In this document: positions 7,932 through 16,748 of the stretch, piece by piece
Layout of the letters: each line of letters begins with the position of its first letter
Numbering within the stretch: the first letter of the stretch is position 1
Assembly: GCF_001593955.1 (NCBI RefSeq)
Contig: NZ_LTAZ01000004.1
Location: forward strand, 62,001-126,000
DNA length: 64,000 nucleotides
From: Halalkalicoccus paucihalophilus
GTDB lineage: Archaea; Halobacteriota; Halobacteria; Halobacteriales; Halalkalicoccaceae
Reading direction: 5' to 3'
Notes under the pieces: generated by a model
The model's database searches: none
What the model was told of the DNA's origin: nothing
Seen by the model: only the letters and a program-made list of their open reading frames with translations
Translations under genes and position numbers: made by a program

Positions 7932-8128
7932 CAGCGGACTTTCAGCGCGTACTCGCCCGGTTCGGTGACCTGCATCTCTTGGGCGATCTCGCTCTCCTCG
8001 GGGTGGGCGATCACGACGTAGCCCGCCCAGTCCTCGGTAAAGGAGGTCGACCCACACGATGGACAGGCGTTGGTGTCGGGATCGGCGACGCGATGACAGT
8101 CCCGACAGACCTTCCGGTTGCGCGCCAT
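7931..8128 (-). CDS. spt4: Transcription elongation factor Spt4 (RpoE2)
   Basis: 65 residues, the normal size for archaeal Spt4. The zinc ribbon is CRDC (8-11) and CPSC (22-25), followed by the beta-rich segment with EDWAGYVVIAHPEES, typical of Spt4. It binds Spt5 and raises RNA polymerase processivity. It starts directly after the Rpo7 stop codon and its stop overlaps the next gene's start, so it is co-translated in the operon. Confidence 0.95.
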   Translation of the reverse strand: MARNRKVCRDCHRVADPDTNACPSCGSTSFTEDWAGYVVIAHPEESEIAQEMQVTEPGEYALKVR

Positions 8129-8713
8129 TTAGTCGTCACCTGCCGCCTGCTGGCGCGTCTCGTGTTCCTCGGTGAGCCAGCCGTGTTTGCCGAGGCCGGG
8201 CTGTTTCGCGGTCAGGCCGATCTTCGAGTCCCGCGGGTTGCGCTCGTCGATGCTCTTGGTAACGATCCGGGCCCGAATCGCGTCGTCGACCCCGAGGGTG
8301 CGGTTGGACTCGGTCGAGGCGAGCTGTTGGTTCTCCGCGTCGTACGAAAGGTACTCGTCGGAGATCTGTGAGACGTGCAGCAGGCCGTCGACGGGACCGA
8401 TCCCGATGAACGCGCCGAACTCCACGACCTCCACGACCGTCCCGTCGATGACCTCCTGCATCGAGGGGTCGAAGGTGACGGCGTCGAACTCCGCCTCGTA
8501 GAAGACCGATCCCTCGTGGCGTTCCCGCTCGGGGAGAACGACGCCCTCGCCGATGTCGTGGACCTCGGTGATGGTCACGACGCTTCCGACGTCGGAGTCC
8601 ATCCGTCCCTCGAGTTTGTCCTGAAGTAATCGCCGTATCTGATCGGTCGTGACGCTGCCGAGTTCCCGTGCGGGGACTTCGACCGTGTCCGTGAGTGTAA
8701 CCCGTTTATACAT
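8129..8713 (-). CDS. rpo7: RNA polymerase subunit Rpo7 (RpoE')
   Basis: 194 residues. The N-terminal tip domain (MYKRVTLTDTVEVPA, about 1-80) packs against Rpo4 and the polymerase core. An S1/OB RNA-binding domain follows (about 82-165), with GTVVEVVEFGAFIGIGPVDG and LLHVSQISDEY. Part of the stalk that assists open complex formation and binds nascent RNA. Its start overlaps the end of the PIN gene by 8 bases; spt4 follows immediately. Confidence 0.96.
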   Translation of the reverse strand: MYKRVTLTDTVEVPARELGSVTTDQIRRLLQDKLEGRMDSDVGSVVTITEVHDIGEGVVLPERERHEGSVFYEAEFDAVTFDPSMQEVIDGTVVEVVEFGAFIGIGPVDGLLHVSQISDEYLSYDAENQQLASTESNRTLGVDDAIRARIVTKSIDERNPRDSKIGLTAKQPGLGKHGWLTEEHETRQQAAGDD

Positions 8714-9095
8714 GTTGTGGCTGAGTGACTGCGAGTTCGTTCCGGCCCCTTAAACCAATTACTGGAACGCCGGCATCGAGCAGGCGCTCGCGCAGCGGGC
8801 CGTCGTTCGTGACGACGTACTCGACCTCGCCCGCCCGTGCAAGCGAGACGATGGCGTCGTCAGCGTGTGATTCCTCGACTTCGATCGATCGACAGCGCTG
8901 TGCGAGATCCAACCCGACCGAGGCGGCGACCGCCTCCTCGCTTGCACCGCCGGCGAGGTTCCGCAGCTCCCGGAGGACCGAATCGGGCACGACGAGTTCC
9001 CCCCCGGGAACGAGCGAATCGAGCGCCTCGAACACCCGCACGTCACACTCGACCGGAATCATCAACGCGTTGGTGTCCATGCAGACGACGGCCAT
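8706..9095 (-). CDS. PIN-domain protein (Fcf1/Utp24-like)
   Basis: 129 residues, one PIN nuclease domain. The acidic residues fit a metal site: DTNAL at the N-terminus, a central VPDSVLRELRNLA, ADDAIVSLA, and YVVTNDGPLRERLL near the C-terminus. The conserved position between aIF2-gamma and Rpo7, and the absence of any antitoxin partner, argue for rRNA or RNA processing rather than a VapC toxin. It starts on the base after the aIF2-gamma stop. Actual cleavage targets cannot be told from sequence. Confidence 0.85.
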   Translation of the reverse strand: MAVVCMDTNALMIPVECDVRVFEALDSLVPGGELVVPDSVLRELRNLAGGASEEAVAASVGLDLAQRCRSIEVEESHADDAIVSLARAGEVEYVVTNDGPLRERLLDAGVPVIGLRGRNELAVTQPQHV

Positions 9096-10343
9096 CTACT
9101 CGACGAGCGTTCCGATACCGATGAGCCGCCAGCGCGTGCCGACCCGGCGGTTCATGGCGATCTTCGCGCCGACGGGCGCACAGACCGGCCGCTTGAGTTT
9201 CACCTCACATTCACCCTCGCGGGCGCTCGTGACCGCGCCCACGGTGGTCGCGGTGCCGATCGTCATCATCAGCGGCTCACCGGTCGAAATCTCGTCGATC
9301 GAATCGCCTTCGTCAGCGCCGACGACCCGCTCTAAGAGGTCGACGTCCATCGTAAAGGACTCCCACGTCGGCGGGAGCGTCCCGGGGATCCCGGCGATCT
9401 GGCCCGCGAGCGCGTCGCCCTTCGTCAGGCTGGGATCTAGTCCGGTGCCCACGCCCAGCAGACCGCCGGGCACCGCCCGGTCGACCTGTTCGCCGCCGGC
9501 CTGAATCGAGCGGATGTCCGTTCGAATCGGCTTCCAGGAGGACTGTCCTCCTTCCTCGACCTCGCGACCCGGCCGGACTTCGAGTTCGTCGCCGACCTCG
9601 AGATGCCCGGAGACGAGACTGCCGCCGATCACGCCGCCGGTGAGGTCCTCCCAGGTGGTTCCGGGGCGATTGATGTCGAAGCTCCGGGCGACGTGGAGGC
9701 GTGCCTCGGCGTCGGGGTCTCGGTCGGGGGTGGGGATCTCCTCCTCGATCGCGCCGATGAGGTAGTCGATGTTGACCTCCTGTTGGGCGCTGATCGGGAC
9801 GATCGGGGCGTCCTCGGCCACAGTACCGGATACGAACTCCTTGATCTGCTCGTAGTTTCGCTCGATCCGGTCGCGATCGACCAGGTCGACCTTGTTCTGG
9901 GCGATGACGACGTTCTCGATCCCGATGATGTCGAGCGCCATCAGGTGCTCTTCGGTCTGGGGCTGGGGCACCTCCTCGGTGGCGCTCACCACGAGGACCG
10001 CCCCGTCCATGATCGAGGCTCCCGAGAGCATCGTCGCCATCAGGGTCTCGTGGCCCGGCGCGTCGACGAAGGAGACAGTGCGGACGACCTCGCTCTCCTC
10101 GCCGTCGGGGCAGGTCTCCTTGACGGTGTAACAGTCGGGTTCCTCGACGCCCGGACACCGCCGGAAGGTCGCGTCGGCGTAGCCCAGCCGGATGGAGATC
10201 CCGCGTTTCATCTCCTCGGAGTGCTGGTCGGTCCACGACCCCGAGAGGGCCTGTACCAGTGTCGTCTTCCCGTGGTCGACGTGGCCGACCAGTCCGATGT
10301 TCACCTCCGGTTGCCGTTGTTTCTCCGCCAATGTAGCCTCCAT
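9096..10343 (-). CDS. eif2g: Translation initiation factor aIF2, gamma subunit
   Basis: 415 residues. The GTPase domain has G1 [13 protein letters not shown] (about 18-30), G3 VDAPGHE (about 93-99) and G4 QNKVDLVD. A Cys-rich zinc knuckle insertion ([12 protein letters not shown], then [10 protein letters not shown]) at about 61-80 is characteristic of archaeal aIF2-gamma. Two beta-barrel domains follow. It carries initiator Met-tRNA to the small ribosomal subunit. It is the first gene of the information operon and is preceded by a clear promoter. Confidence 0.97.
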   Translation of the reverse strand: MEATLAEKQRQPEVNIGLVGHVDHGKTTLVQALSGSWTDQHSEEMKRGISIRLGYADATFRRCPGVEEPDCYTVKETCPDGEESEVVRTVSFVDAPGHETLMATMLSGASIMDGAVLVVSATEEVPQPQTEEHLMALDIIGIENVVIAQNKVDLVDRDRIERNYEQIKEFVSGTVAEDAPIVPISAQQEVNIDYLIGAIEEEIPTPDRDPDAEARLHVARSFDINRPGTTWEDLTGGVIGGSLVSGHLEVGDELEVRPGREVEEGGQSSWKPIRTDIRSIQAGGEQVDRAVPGGLLGVGTGLDPSLTKGDALAGQIAGIPGTLPPTWESFTMDVDLLERVVGADEGDSIDEISTGEPLMMTIGTATTVGAVTSAREGECEVKLKRPVCAPVGAKIAMNRRVGTRWRLIGIGTLVE

Positions 10344-10373
10344 AGTAATTTGGTGAATCTTCGCCCCGAACGA

Positions 10374-10386
10374 CTGATAAACCTAC
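10374..10386 (-). promoter_or_regulatory. Candidate promoter of the aIF2-gamma operon
   Basis: On the minus strand AGGTTTATCAG lies about 33-43 bases before the aIF2-gamma ATG, matching the haloarchaeal TATA element (TTTAT core). A transcript starting about 25 bases downstream would have a leader of under 15 bases. No other promoter-like sequence is evident between the tightly packed genes down to 7377, so this probably drives all five. Confidence 0.45.
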
Positions 10387-10454
10387 TGTTCTCCTACCTT
10401 TGGTTGGTGTGAACGTCCCCCGCTACTCGTCCACCCACACGACTCGTCTCGGGA

Positions 10455-11039
10455 TCAGTCCGACGCCCCGTCGCTCTCGTTCGTCGCCGTCCCGTCGCTC
10501 TCGTTTTCGCCCCCGTCGTCCGCCTCCTCGCCCTCGCCCTCGGCTCCGGCGAGCGCGAGCGTCAGCGCGATGCTCTCGTCGTCACCCTCCGAGAGGGTGA
10601 ACGACTCCTCGGCCTCTTCGCCGTCGAGTGCCGCCGTCACAGTGTACTCGCCCGGTTCGACGCCCCGCTCGATGACCCGACCGTCGGCGTCCGTCTCGAA
10701 CGCCTCGGCGTCGAACGCCCCGCCGGTGACCGTCACGGTCGCGCCCTCGATCGCGGCGCCCTCCCCGTCGACCACCCGCACGAAGAGGTTCGTCCCCTCG
10801 ACGTTCGGCAGGTCGTTCTCGCTTTCGGGGTTCCCGTGCTCCGCGCCGCTCTCCGATCCGCTCTCGTCGACTTCCGTGTTCTCCCCCGTCCCCTCGCGCT
10901 CGGCTCCCTCCTCGCTCCCGTTCTCCTCGCCGCCGCCGTTCCCGTCGCTCTCGTCGTCCGTACAGCCGGCGAGCGCCGCGATACCCAGCGCACCCGTCAG
11001 ACCGAGAAACCGCCGTCGGCTGCTCCGTTCGGGGTCCAT
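10455..11039 (-). CDS. Twin-arginine lipoprotein with a carboxypeptidase-regulatory-like domain
   Basis: 194 residues. SSRRRFLGLTGALGIAALAG followed by Cys is a Tat signal plus lipobox, so the mature protein is an outer-face membrane lipoprotein. A long Glu/Gly/Ser-rich linker (about 27-75) follows. Residues about 85-160 form an Ig/CarboxypepD_reg-like beta sandwich (NLFVRVVDGEGAAIEGATVT, then GEYTVTAALDGEEAE). The C-terminal tail is again acidic low-complexity. Function unknown; possibly adhesion or surface binding. It is a single gene between the aIF2-gamma operon and ccdA. Confidence 0.7.
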   Translation of the reverse strand: MDPERSSRRRFLGLTGALGIAALAGCTDDESDGNGGGEENGSEEGAEREGTGENTEVDESGSESGAEHGNPESENDLPNVEGTNLFVRVVDGEGAAIEGATVTVTGGAFDAEAFETDADGRVIERGVEPGEYTVTAALDGEEAEESFTLSEGDDESIALTLALAGAEGEGEEADDGGENESDGTATNESDGASD

Positions 11040-11092
11040 TGCTCGGCTCTCGATACGGGCGGGTCGACAAAAACGCTCCCGTTCGCTCCCGT

Positions 11093-11770
11093 TCAGAACA
11101 GGTCGAGGACGAACACTGAGAGGTACAGTTGGCCGAGCCCGGCCACGACCATGACCGCGCCGGCCAGCCGTTTCAATCGATCGCCGTAGCCCACCAGCCG
11201 TTCGGTGCCGAGCGCGACGCCGACCCCGGTCGCGACGGTCGCTGCCACCATCAACAGGCCCACGCCGCCCGCGTACGCGCCCATTACGAGCGCGGTCTCA
11301 AGGGGCGGCCGGGCGATCGCGCCCAGAAACACCCCAAGCACGACCGGCACGACACAGCCTGCCGCGGCCAGCGCGTAGACCGCGCCGAAGATCGAGAACC
11401 CGAGGATCCCTGTCCGACGCTCCGGAAGGGCGACCCGCAACGAGGGACCCCGATCGAGAACGACGAGCAGCCCGAAGACCACGAGTGCTGCCCCGATGAC
11501 GGGCTCGAGCAACACGAGCCGCTCGAAGCCCGCTTGGCCGACCCCGACCGCCACCGCCGCGAACGCACCGAACACCGCGAGGACGCCAGCGCCGGCGGCC
11601 AATCCTCTGAGGAGCGCGCCGCCGACCGGCCGGCGGTTCCCCGTCTCGGCCCGCGAGACGTAGTAGCCGACGTAGCCCGGCAACAGGGGGTATGCACACG
11701 GCGAGAAGAACGTCGCCACCCCGGCCCCGAACGCGAAGCCCATCGTTCCGAGGAGTTCAAGGTCGGGCAT
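11093..11770 (-). CDS. ccdA: CcdA/DsbD-type thiol-electron transporter
   Basis: 225 residues, six to seven helices. The first reactive motif is FFSPCAYPLLPGYVGYY (about 21-37), and the second lies at LAAAGCVVPVVLGVFLG, giving the cysteine pair that passes electrons from cytoplasmic thioredoxin to the outside. It is immediately downstream (zero spacing) of a membrane thioredoxin-like gene and a SCO gene. Together they would maintain cysteines for copper delivery or cytochrome maturation outside the cell. Confidence 0.9.
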   Translation of the reverse strand: MPDLELLGTMGFAFGAGVATFFSPCAYPLLPGYVGYYVSRAETGNRRPVGGALLRGLAAGAGVLAVFGAFAAVAVGVGQAGFERLVLLEPVIGAALVVFGLLVVLDRGPSLRVALPERRTGILGFSIFGAVYALAAAGCVVPVVLGVFLGAIARPPLETALVMGAYAGGVGLLMVAATVATGVGVALGTERLVGYGDRLKRLAGAVMVVAGLGQLYLSVFVLDLF

Positions 11771-12283
11771 CTACTGGGCGTCCTCGATCGCTTCGAGCAG
11801 TCGGTCGGCCTCCACCAGCCCCGTGTGCGACCACGTCACCGTGTTCTCGACGTCCAGTACCACGGCGGTCGGCAGCCGTGTCACGTCGTGGCGCTCGGTC
11901 AGTTCGTGGTCGGCGTCGTGGGCGACCGTCCACGCTCCGTCGTGGGCGGCCCACCACTCGGCGACCTCCTCGGGCGGGAGCGTGGTCCCGACGGGTTCGT
12001 TCGTGATCGAGAGAAACTGGACCCCCTCGACCCGGTCGTGGGTCTCGACGAGCGCGGGCATCTGCGTCTCGCAGGGCCCACACCACGTCCCGAAGAAGTC
12101 GAGGAAGTTTACGGTCCCTCGTTCGGGCATCCGAACCTCGCCGGCCTCGCTGCCGGGAGCCTCGATCGTCTCGAGGGTGATGGGGTCGTAGCCACCTCCC
12201 AGGGAGTTCGAGGAGACGGTCCACGCGCCCAGCCCGAGGACGCCGGCGCTCGCCGCGCCCGCCAGTAGGTCGCGTCGGCGCAT
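11771..12283 (-). CDS. TlpA/ResA-like exported thioredoxin
   Basis: 170 residues from MRRRDLLAGAASAG, a Tat-type signal peptide without a lipobox Cys; the ATG overlaps the SCO stop (ATGA). The thioredoxin fold carries the active site FFGTWCGPCETQMPALVE (about 68-85), and the cis-proline loop is at VTRLPTAVVLD. Exported thiol reductant or oxidant, fed by CcdA, whose gene follows directly. Longer in-frame readings upstream run antisense through SCO and are not real. Confidence 0.88.
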   Translation of the reverse strand: MRRRDLLAGAASAGVLGLGAWTVSSNSLGGGYDPITLETIEAPGSEAGEVRMPERGTVNFLDFFGTWCGPCETQMPALVETHDRVEGVQFLSITNEPVGTTLPPEEVAEWWAAHDGAWTVAHDADHELTERHDVTRLPTAVVLDVENTVTWSHTGLVEADRLLEAIEDAQ

Positions 12284-12978
12284 CAGCCCTCGGCGACCGC
12301 CGAGAAGTCCTCGACGACGCGCGAGGTCTCGGGCACCCCGGCGTAGGCGCGCTCGACGTAGCCCTCGCGGTTGACGAGGTAGGTGATCGGGTAGTGATCG
12401 AAGGCGTACTCGCCCATGTCGTGGCCCGAGTGGTCGCCCTTCAGTTCGCTGGGGTCGATCCGCTCGTACTCGACGCCGTAGGTGTCCGTGACGACCTCGC
12501 GGGCGCGCTCTTCGCTTTCGGGTCGGAGGAAGTGCCAGTTCTCGGCCTCGTAGTCGACGCCCTGTGCCTCGCCGTACTCCCGGAGGACCTCGGCGGTGTC
12601 GCGCTCGACGTCGAAGGTGGTCGCGAGGAACGCGGCCTCGCCCTCGTAACCGTTCTCGATGGCGTCGGCCTGCGCGTGGCGAAGCACCTGCGTCAGCGCG
12701 GGACAGATCCCGTCGGGACATCGGGTGTAGATGAAGGTCATCAGGACGACCCGCTCGCCCTCGAAGTCGCTCGTCGTGACCGTTCGATTCCGAAGCGGGT
12801 CCGGAAGCGTCGACTCGGGGAACTCCTCCCCGAAGGCGGGATAGGGGAGGTCCTCGCTGTCCGCCCCTTGGTCCTCGGGTTTGCCGAGGGCCGTGTTCTG
12901 CGTGCCCCGCCCCAGACAGCCAGCACTGAAGGCCCCTGCGGTCGCCGCCACAGCGCCCAGGTACGTACGCCGGTCCAT
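12283..12978 (-). CDS. SCO-family copper chaperone-like lipoprotein
   Basis: 231 residues from MDRRTYLGAVAATAGAFSAG then Cys (Tat lipobox). The SCO/thioredoxin-like domain has TFIYTRCPDGICPALTQVL. This is the SCO metal site, but with four residues between the cysteines instead of the usual three. The partner histidine is in AFDHYPITYLVNREG near the C-terminus. SCO proteins load the CuA site of cytochrome oxidase or act as thiol reductases. It is first gene of a SCO-TlpA-CcdA operon and divergent from a two-domain HTH regulator. Confidence 0.88.
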   Translation of the reverse strand: MDRRTYLGAVAATAGAFSAGCLGRGTQNTALGKPEDQGADSEDLPYPAFGEEFPESTLPDPLRNRTVTTSDFEGERVVLMTFIYTRCPDGICPALTQVLRHAQADAIENGYEGEAAFLATTFDVERDTAEVLREYGEAQGVDYEAENWHFLRPESEERAREVVTDTYGVEYERIDPSELKGDHSGHDMGEYAFDHYPITYLVNREGYVERAYAGVPETSRVVEDFSAVAEG

Positions 12979-13209
12979 GTCGACGCCTGGGTCCCCACGC
13001 CATTGGGGGTTCTGGTTCGCCCGTCGAACCCGCGTGACCGTCGCTGCTGCTGGAGCCGTCCCGCACCCCTCCGCGACCGAAAACGGCCGCTCGCCGTCCG
13101 GTCCTCGTCCGGGGTCGAGGGGGACCGAAGGGGACTTTACGCCCATCGCGCTACGTTCGAACGAGGCGCTCGATACGTCGTCTGAGCCCGTCCGATCGGC
13201 TACAGAACC

Positions 13210-13728
13210 ATGAACGACACTCGCCAACGGATTCACGATCACATCGCCGCCCGCCCGGGCGTACATTTCAACGCCATCGTCCGGACGCTGGATATCGCGC
13301 CGGGGCAGGTCCAGTATCACGTCCGGAAACTGCTCGACGAGGGGATCGTGCTCGAACGGATCTCCGGTCGGACCCACTACTACCCGCCGGGGTACGACGG
13401 CTGGGAGCGCGGCGTGCTGGCGCTGTTCCGTCGGGAAACTGCCCGGGAGGTCCTGTTGTACCTCCTCAAAGACGGGCCGACGACTCCCGCGACGATCACC
13501 GCCGACCTCGACATCGCACGGAGCACGCTCGAATGGCACCTCGATCAGTTCGTCGCCCACGATATACTGGAAAAACGGTACGACTCGAAAAATCGGGTGA
13601 CGATCGCGCTACTGCGTCCCGAACGGACGATGGAACTCCTCCGGGAGATCCGTCCCTCGACGCCGGATCGGTTCGTCGATCGGTTCGTCCGGCTCACCGA
13701 CCGGTTGTTCGAAACCCGCGAGGAGTGA
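13210..13728 (+). CDS. Two-domain winged-helix transcriptional regulator
   Basis: 172 residues with two wHTH domains. The first is at about 1-65 (RQRIHDHIAARPGVHFNAIV, then PGQVQYHVRKLLDEGIV). The second is at about 75-145 (REVLLYLLKDGPTTPATITA, then RSTLEWHLDQFVAHDILEK). Haloarchaeal proteins of this build are usual next to SCO or copper/oxidase genes. It is transcribed away from the SCO operon with a 231-base gap between starts, so it is a natural candidate regulator of that operon. No effector-binding domain is visible. Confidence 0.8.
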   Translation: MNDTRQRIHDHIAARPGVHFNAIVRTLDIAPGQVQYHVRKLLDEGIVLERISGRTHYYPPGYDGWERGVLALFRRETAREVLLYLLKDGPTTPATITADLDIARSTLEWHLDQFVAHDILEKRYDSKNRVTIALLRPERTMELLREIRPSTPDRFVDRFVRLTDRLFETREE

Positions 13729-13826
13729 AACGGGTGAGGGCCTCAACGCCCACTGCGTGCCGTCTTCGATTTCGTTCGCCGTCGCTGGATCGGCAAAATG
13801 ATACGGACAGTCCCCGTAAGACGGGC

Positions 13827-14180
13827 ATGGAACCGCTCACCGCGTTCGTCCCCGCGGCGACGGAGTGGTCGGGAGTGCACTACTCGCTGCCGCTCATCGG
13901 GATCATCCTCGCCGCGGGTCTCGGGACGGCGACGCTGTTCGCCCTCAGCGTTCTGGCGTTCGTGCGGCGCCGCACCCGCCAGTACCTGCTCGTTACGGTC
14001 GCGCTCGGCGCGCTCGTCGTTCGCTCGGTCGTCGGGCTGGGAACCGTCCTCGCGCTCGTCCCCATGTCGATCCACCACCTGGTCGGCCACGGGTTGGACG
14101 TCCTCATCGCGGCCTTCGTCCTCTTAGCCATTTATCTGAGCGGCCCGACCGGCCACCAGCACCCGCCCCAGTCCAACTGA
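13827..14180 (+). CDS. Small haloarchaeal membrane protein, three to four helices
   Basis: 117 residues from ATG 13827 (MEPLTAFVPAATEW); longer readings upstream run through the regulator in another frame. Helices lie at about 19-42 (LPLIGIILAAGLGTATLFAL), 52-72 (YLLVTVALGALVVRSVVGLG) and 75-105. The second contains a charged RRRTRQ loop before it. It is often found beside wHTH regulators of the preceding type in haloarchaea. Possible redox or copper role by context only. Confidence 0.65.
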   Translation: MEPLTAFVPAATEWSGVHYSLPLIGIILAAGLGTATLFALSVLAFVRRRTRQYLLVTVALGALVVRSVVGLGTVLALVPMSIHHLVGHGLDVLIAAFVLLAIYLSGPTGHQHPPQSN

Positions 14181-14255
14181 ACGGGACCCCGACCGTCGGA
14201 TTCGATGATCGAACCAGAACCTATAGCCTAGTTCGAGGTCGATATTCGATACCGT

Positions 14256-14792
14256 ATGACAGACAGATCACAAGCTTCGACCGACGACACGAACGGTACC
14301 GACACGACGAGACGACGCGTTCTCAAGACGGGAGCAGGAGCGCTCGCGGCCGTCGGAGCCGTCCCGCTTCTCAGCGGATCGGCGGCGGCCCATTTCCCCG
14401 ACCGGCTCGATATCGACATCCGACCCGACTGCGAGGAGAACAGGATCAATCCGCGGAGTCGCGGCGTCGTTCCGGTCGCCGTCATGTCGACGGAGTTCAC
14501 CGACGAGAACGGCGAGACGGTCCGGTTCGATCCGATCGAGGAGGCCGTGCGCTATCGCTTTGGCGCGCCCGCCGTCGTCGAGGACGGCGGCGGCGCCCGA
14601 CCCGCCCACGACGGCCACGATGGATCCGACACCGACGGCGCGCTGGTGCTTCACTTCCCGATGGAGGAGACGGGCTTCGACGAGGACAGCACGGAGGGAC
14701 GGCTCGTCTGGGAGCGCGACGAGTCCGGCGAACACGGCTATTCGGGGACCGATGAGGTGACGGTCACGGGCGGCGACGGCTCCGGGAACTGA
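14256..14792 (+). CDS. Tat-exported protein, unknown function
   Basis: 178 residues. The N-terminus has TTRRRVLKTGAGALAAVGAV and an AAAH cleavage site, a Tat signal peptide after a 21-residue polar lead. The mature part begins HFPDRLDIDIRPDCEENRIN, then GVVPVAVMSTEF, a segment also seen in secreted proteins of other prokaryotes. A His/Asp-rich stretch near 110-125 could bind metal. It has an AT-rich upstream run (14215-14235) for a promoter. It converges with a DsbA-like gene. No function proposed. Confidence 0.65.
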   Translation: MTDRSQASTDDTNGTDTTRRRVLKTGAGALAAVGAVPLLSGSAAAHFPDRLDIDIRPDCEENRINPRSRGVVPVAVMSTEFTDENGETVRFDPIEEAVRYRFGAPAVVEDGGGARPAHDGHDGSDTDGALVLHFPMEETGFDEDSTEGRLVWERDESGEHGYSGTDEVTVTGGDGSGN

Positions 14793-14810
14793 TCCCAGTC
14801 ACCGTGTAGA

Positions 14811-15452
14811 TCAGCCCAGTGCCGACTCGATCTCCTCTCGGAGTTCGTCGGTGCTTGGGGCCTCCAGTTGCGTGTCGTTGACGAAGACGGTGGGAGTGCC
14901 CGAGACGCCCCGTTGCTCGGCCTCGGCCTTGCTCTCTTTGACCTGCTCGCAGAAGGGGCCGCTCTCGATCGCCGTCCGTACCGCCTCCTCGTCGGCGCCT
15001 AGTTCCGCGCCGAGCCCCGCGACGTTGTCAGCCGAGTACTCGTCCTGGAACTGGTAGACCTCCTCGACGAACGTGTAGTACGGGTCCGCACCCGCGTCCT
15101 CGAAGACCGCGAGCGAGGCGTTGGGGACCGCCCACGACCACGTCTCGTCCATCGGAATCGGAAGGTCGCGGTGCACGTAGGCGATCTCGCCGGTCTCGAC
15201 GTAGTCGGCCTTGATCTCGGGAGCGGTGTCCTCGGCGTACCGGCGACAGTGGGGACAGGCGAAGTCCTCGTAGGCCGTGACCGTCACGTCGCTCTCGGGG
15301 TCGCCCGCGGGCGGCACCTCGACGCTGCGTTGTTCGCCCGAGCACTCGTGCTCGTCGCCGCCGCCACCTGAACCGCCGAGACAGCCCGCGAGCCCGCCCG
15401 CCGAGAGCGCGCCGGCGCTCGCGAGCAGCGCCCGCCGGGAGAATCCCTTCAT
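14811..15452 (-). CDS. DsbA-family thiol oxidoreductase lipoprotein
   Basis: 213 residues. The signal is RRALLASAGALSAGGLAG followed by Cys (Tat lipobox), then a Gly/Ser linker. The thioredoxin fold with a helical insert has the active site EDFACPHCRRYAEDT (about 63-77). VSGTPTVFVNDTQ gives the cis-Pro loop near 185. Catalyses disulfide exchange outside the membrane, part of the same redox block as CcdA and SCO about 2 kb away. It is a single gene. Confidence 0.9.
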   Translation of the reverse strand: MKGFSRRALLASAGALSAGGLAGCLGGSGGGGDEHECSGEQRSVEVPPAGDPESDVTVTAYEDFACPHCRRYAEDTAPEIKADYVETGEIAYVHRDLPIPMDETWSWAVPNASLAVFEDAGADPYYTFVEEVYQFQDEYSADNVAGLGAELGADEEAVRTAIESGPFCEQVKESKAEAEQRGVSGTPTVFVNDTQLEAPSTDELREEIESALG

Positions 15453-15527
15453 AAACGGGAGTTCGGGGCAGACGGGTTAGGCCTGTCGCTCCGGCGGCCT
15501 TTTCTCGCTCGACTCCCTACCCTGCCC

Positions 15528-16484
15528 GTGCGCGAGTTCGGCTTCGAACTGTCGCTGTGTGCCCGCCTCGAACGCGAGGGAGGGATCGTCGCCAGACAGC
15601 TCGGCGGCGCGGTCGCCTCTCCGGGGGGCCGGATCCTCGATACCGTCCACATCGAACCCGGCCCGGAGTTCGAGGCGCGGGCGGCGATCACCCCCGAGGA
15701 GATCCCGGGCCCGGCCATCGAGGCCGCCGTCGAGACCGGCAGGGCGCGCTACTGGAAGGACGCCCTCTCGATCCACCCAGACCGCGCTCGGGGCGTGGTC
15801 GAGCGCGCGGTCGACGTGGGATTTTTCGAGCGCGAGCGCCGCGGCGGCCGGGAGTACGTCCGGCAAACGACGAGATACCCCGACTGGTTCGGCCCGATCA
15901 CGGCCATCGAGAACAAACCGGATCTCTCGACCCCGGGCGATCTGGACCGCCAGCTCCGCTTCGACGTTTCGTTGGGGCTGGTCGACCGGGTGATCCTCGC
16001 GACCGAGAGCTACGTCACGCGCGCTCACCTGAACCGGCTTCCCGACCCCGTCGGCGTTTGGCGGGTCGTCGACGGCGAGCGCGAGGTCGTCCGGGAGCCG
16101 ACGCCCCTCGATCCCACCGGGTGGGGCGTCGAACTCCGGGATCGAACGCCGATCCGGACCGACGTCGCGATGGTCTCGCCCGCCGAAAAGGCGAGAAAGC
16201 GCCGACGCATCGCCGAGCGCGCATACGGCAAGGGCTGGCGGGTCGAGCCGCCCGCCTGCGCTCGCGGCGCGCTCGGCGAGGCCGCCGGCGCGAGCGTGCC
16301 TTTCTGTTCGTACTACGGCCGGATCGTCGATCCCGGCGAGTGCGGTCCGGCGTGTCCGGGCTACGAACCCGGCGAGTCGCCCGCGGTCGATCTGACCGGT
16401 GAACGCGAGCGCCGGACCCCGTGGGTGGCGGATCCGGCGGGGCGGAAACGGCGACAGGCCGGCCTCGACCGGTTTTCGACCTGA
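15528..16484 (+). CDS. DUF5787-type haloarchaeal protein
   Basis: 318 residues from GTG 15528 (MREFGFELSLCARLE). AIENKPDLSTPGDLDRQLRF followed by VDRVILATES (about 125-165) has the ENK and acidic spacing of a PD-(D/E)xK nuclease-like fold. Toward the C-terminus a cysteine set (ACARG, FCSYYGRIVDPGECGPACPG) could bind zinc or Fe-S. I take it to be the DUF5787 family on overall sequence. It is flanked by unrelated convergent genes; function unknown. Confidence 0.6.
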   Translation: MREFGFELSLCARLEREGGIVARQLGGAVASPGGRILDTVHIEPGPEFEARAAITPEEIPGPAIEAAVETGRARYWKDALSIHPDRARGVVERAVDVGFFERERRGGREYVRQTTRYPDWFGPITAIENKPDLSTPGDLDRQLRFDVSLGLVDRVILATESYVTRAHLNRLPDPVGVWRVVDGEREVVREPTPLDPTGWGVELRDRTPIRTDVAMVSPAEKARKRRRIAERAYGKGWRVEPPACARGALGEAAGASVPFCSYYGRIVDPGECGPACPGYEPGESPAVDLTGERERRTPWVADPAGRKRRQAGLDRFST

Positions 16485-16500
16485 CTCGCTCCCGACTCCC

Positions 16501-16746
16501 CTACCGCCGGACCCGCATCGGCCGTTCGGCCCGGATGAACGGGTCGCTCTCCCCCTCCTCGGCGAGCGCCAGCCCGTCGTCGTCGCGGACGACCCGCCAG
16601 TCGGGAAGCGCCGGGATCCCGTAGTCTTCCGGGTCGGCGTACCGGTACGCCACGGTCCACGCCCGGGCACGCATCGACGCCCTCGTCCCGCGTCGGGACT
16701 TCGATCCGGCTGGACGCGGTCGGTCCTCGATGTCCTTTTCATCCAT
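16501..16746 (-). CDS. Small conserved-looking protein behind the iron-type binding protein
   Basis: 81 residues from ATG 16746; a second start at MRARAWTVAY would leave 57. The first 25 residues are basic and low-complexity, and the rest (VAYRYADPEDYGIPALPDWR) looks folded, with WRVVRDDDGLALAEEGE. It begins 2 bases after the binding-protein stop, so it is part of that transcript. Not recognised. Confidence 0.5.
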   Translation of the reverse strand: MDEKDIEDRPRPAGSKSRRGTRASMRARAWTVAYRYADPEDYGIPALPDWRVVRDDDGLALAEEGESDPFIRAERPMRVRR

Positions 16747-16748
16747 CC

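Noticed and set aside
8706-9095. VapC toxin of a toxin-antitoxin pair
   Set aside because: No antitoxin gene adjoins it, and the position between aIF2-gamma and Rpo7 is a conserved housekeeping location.
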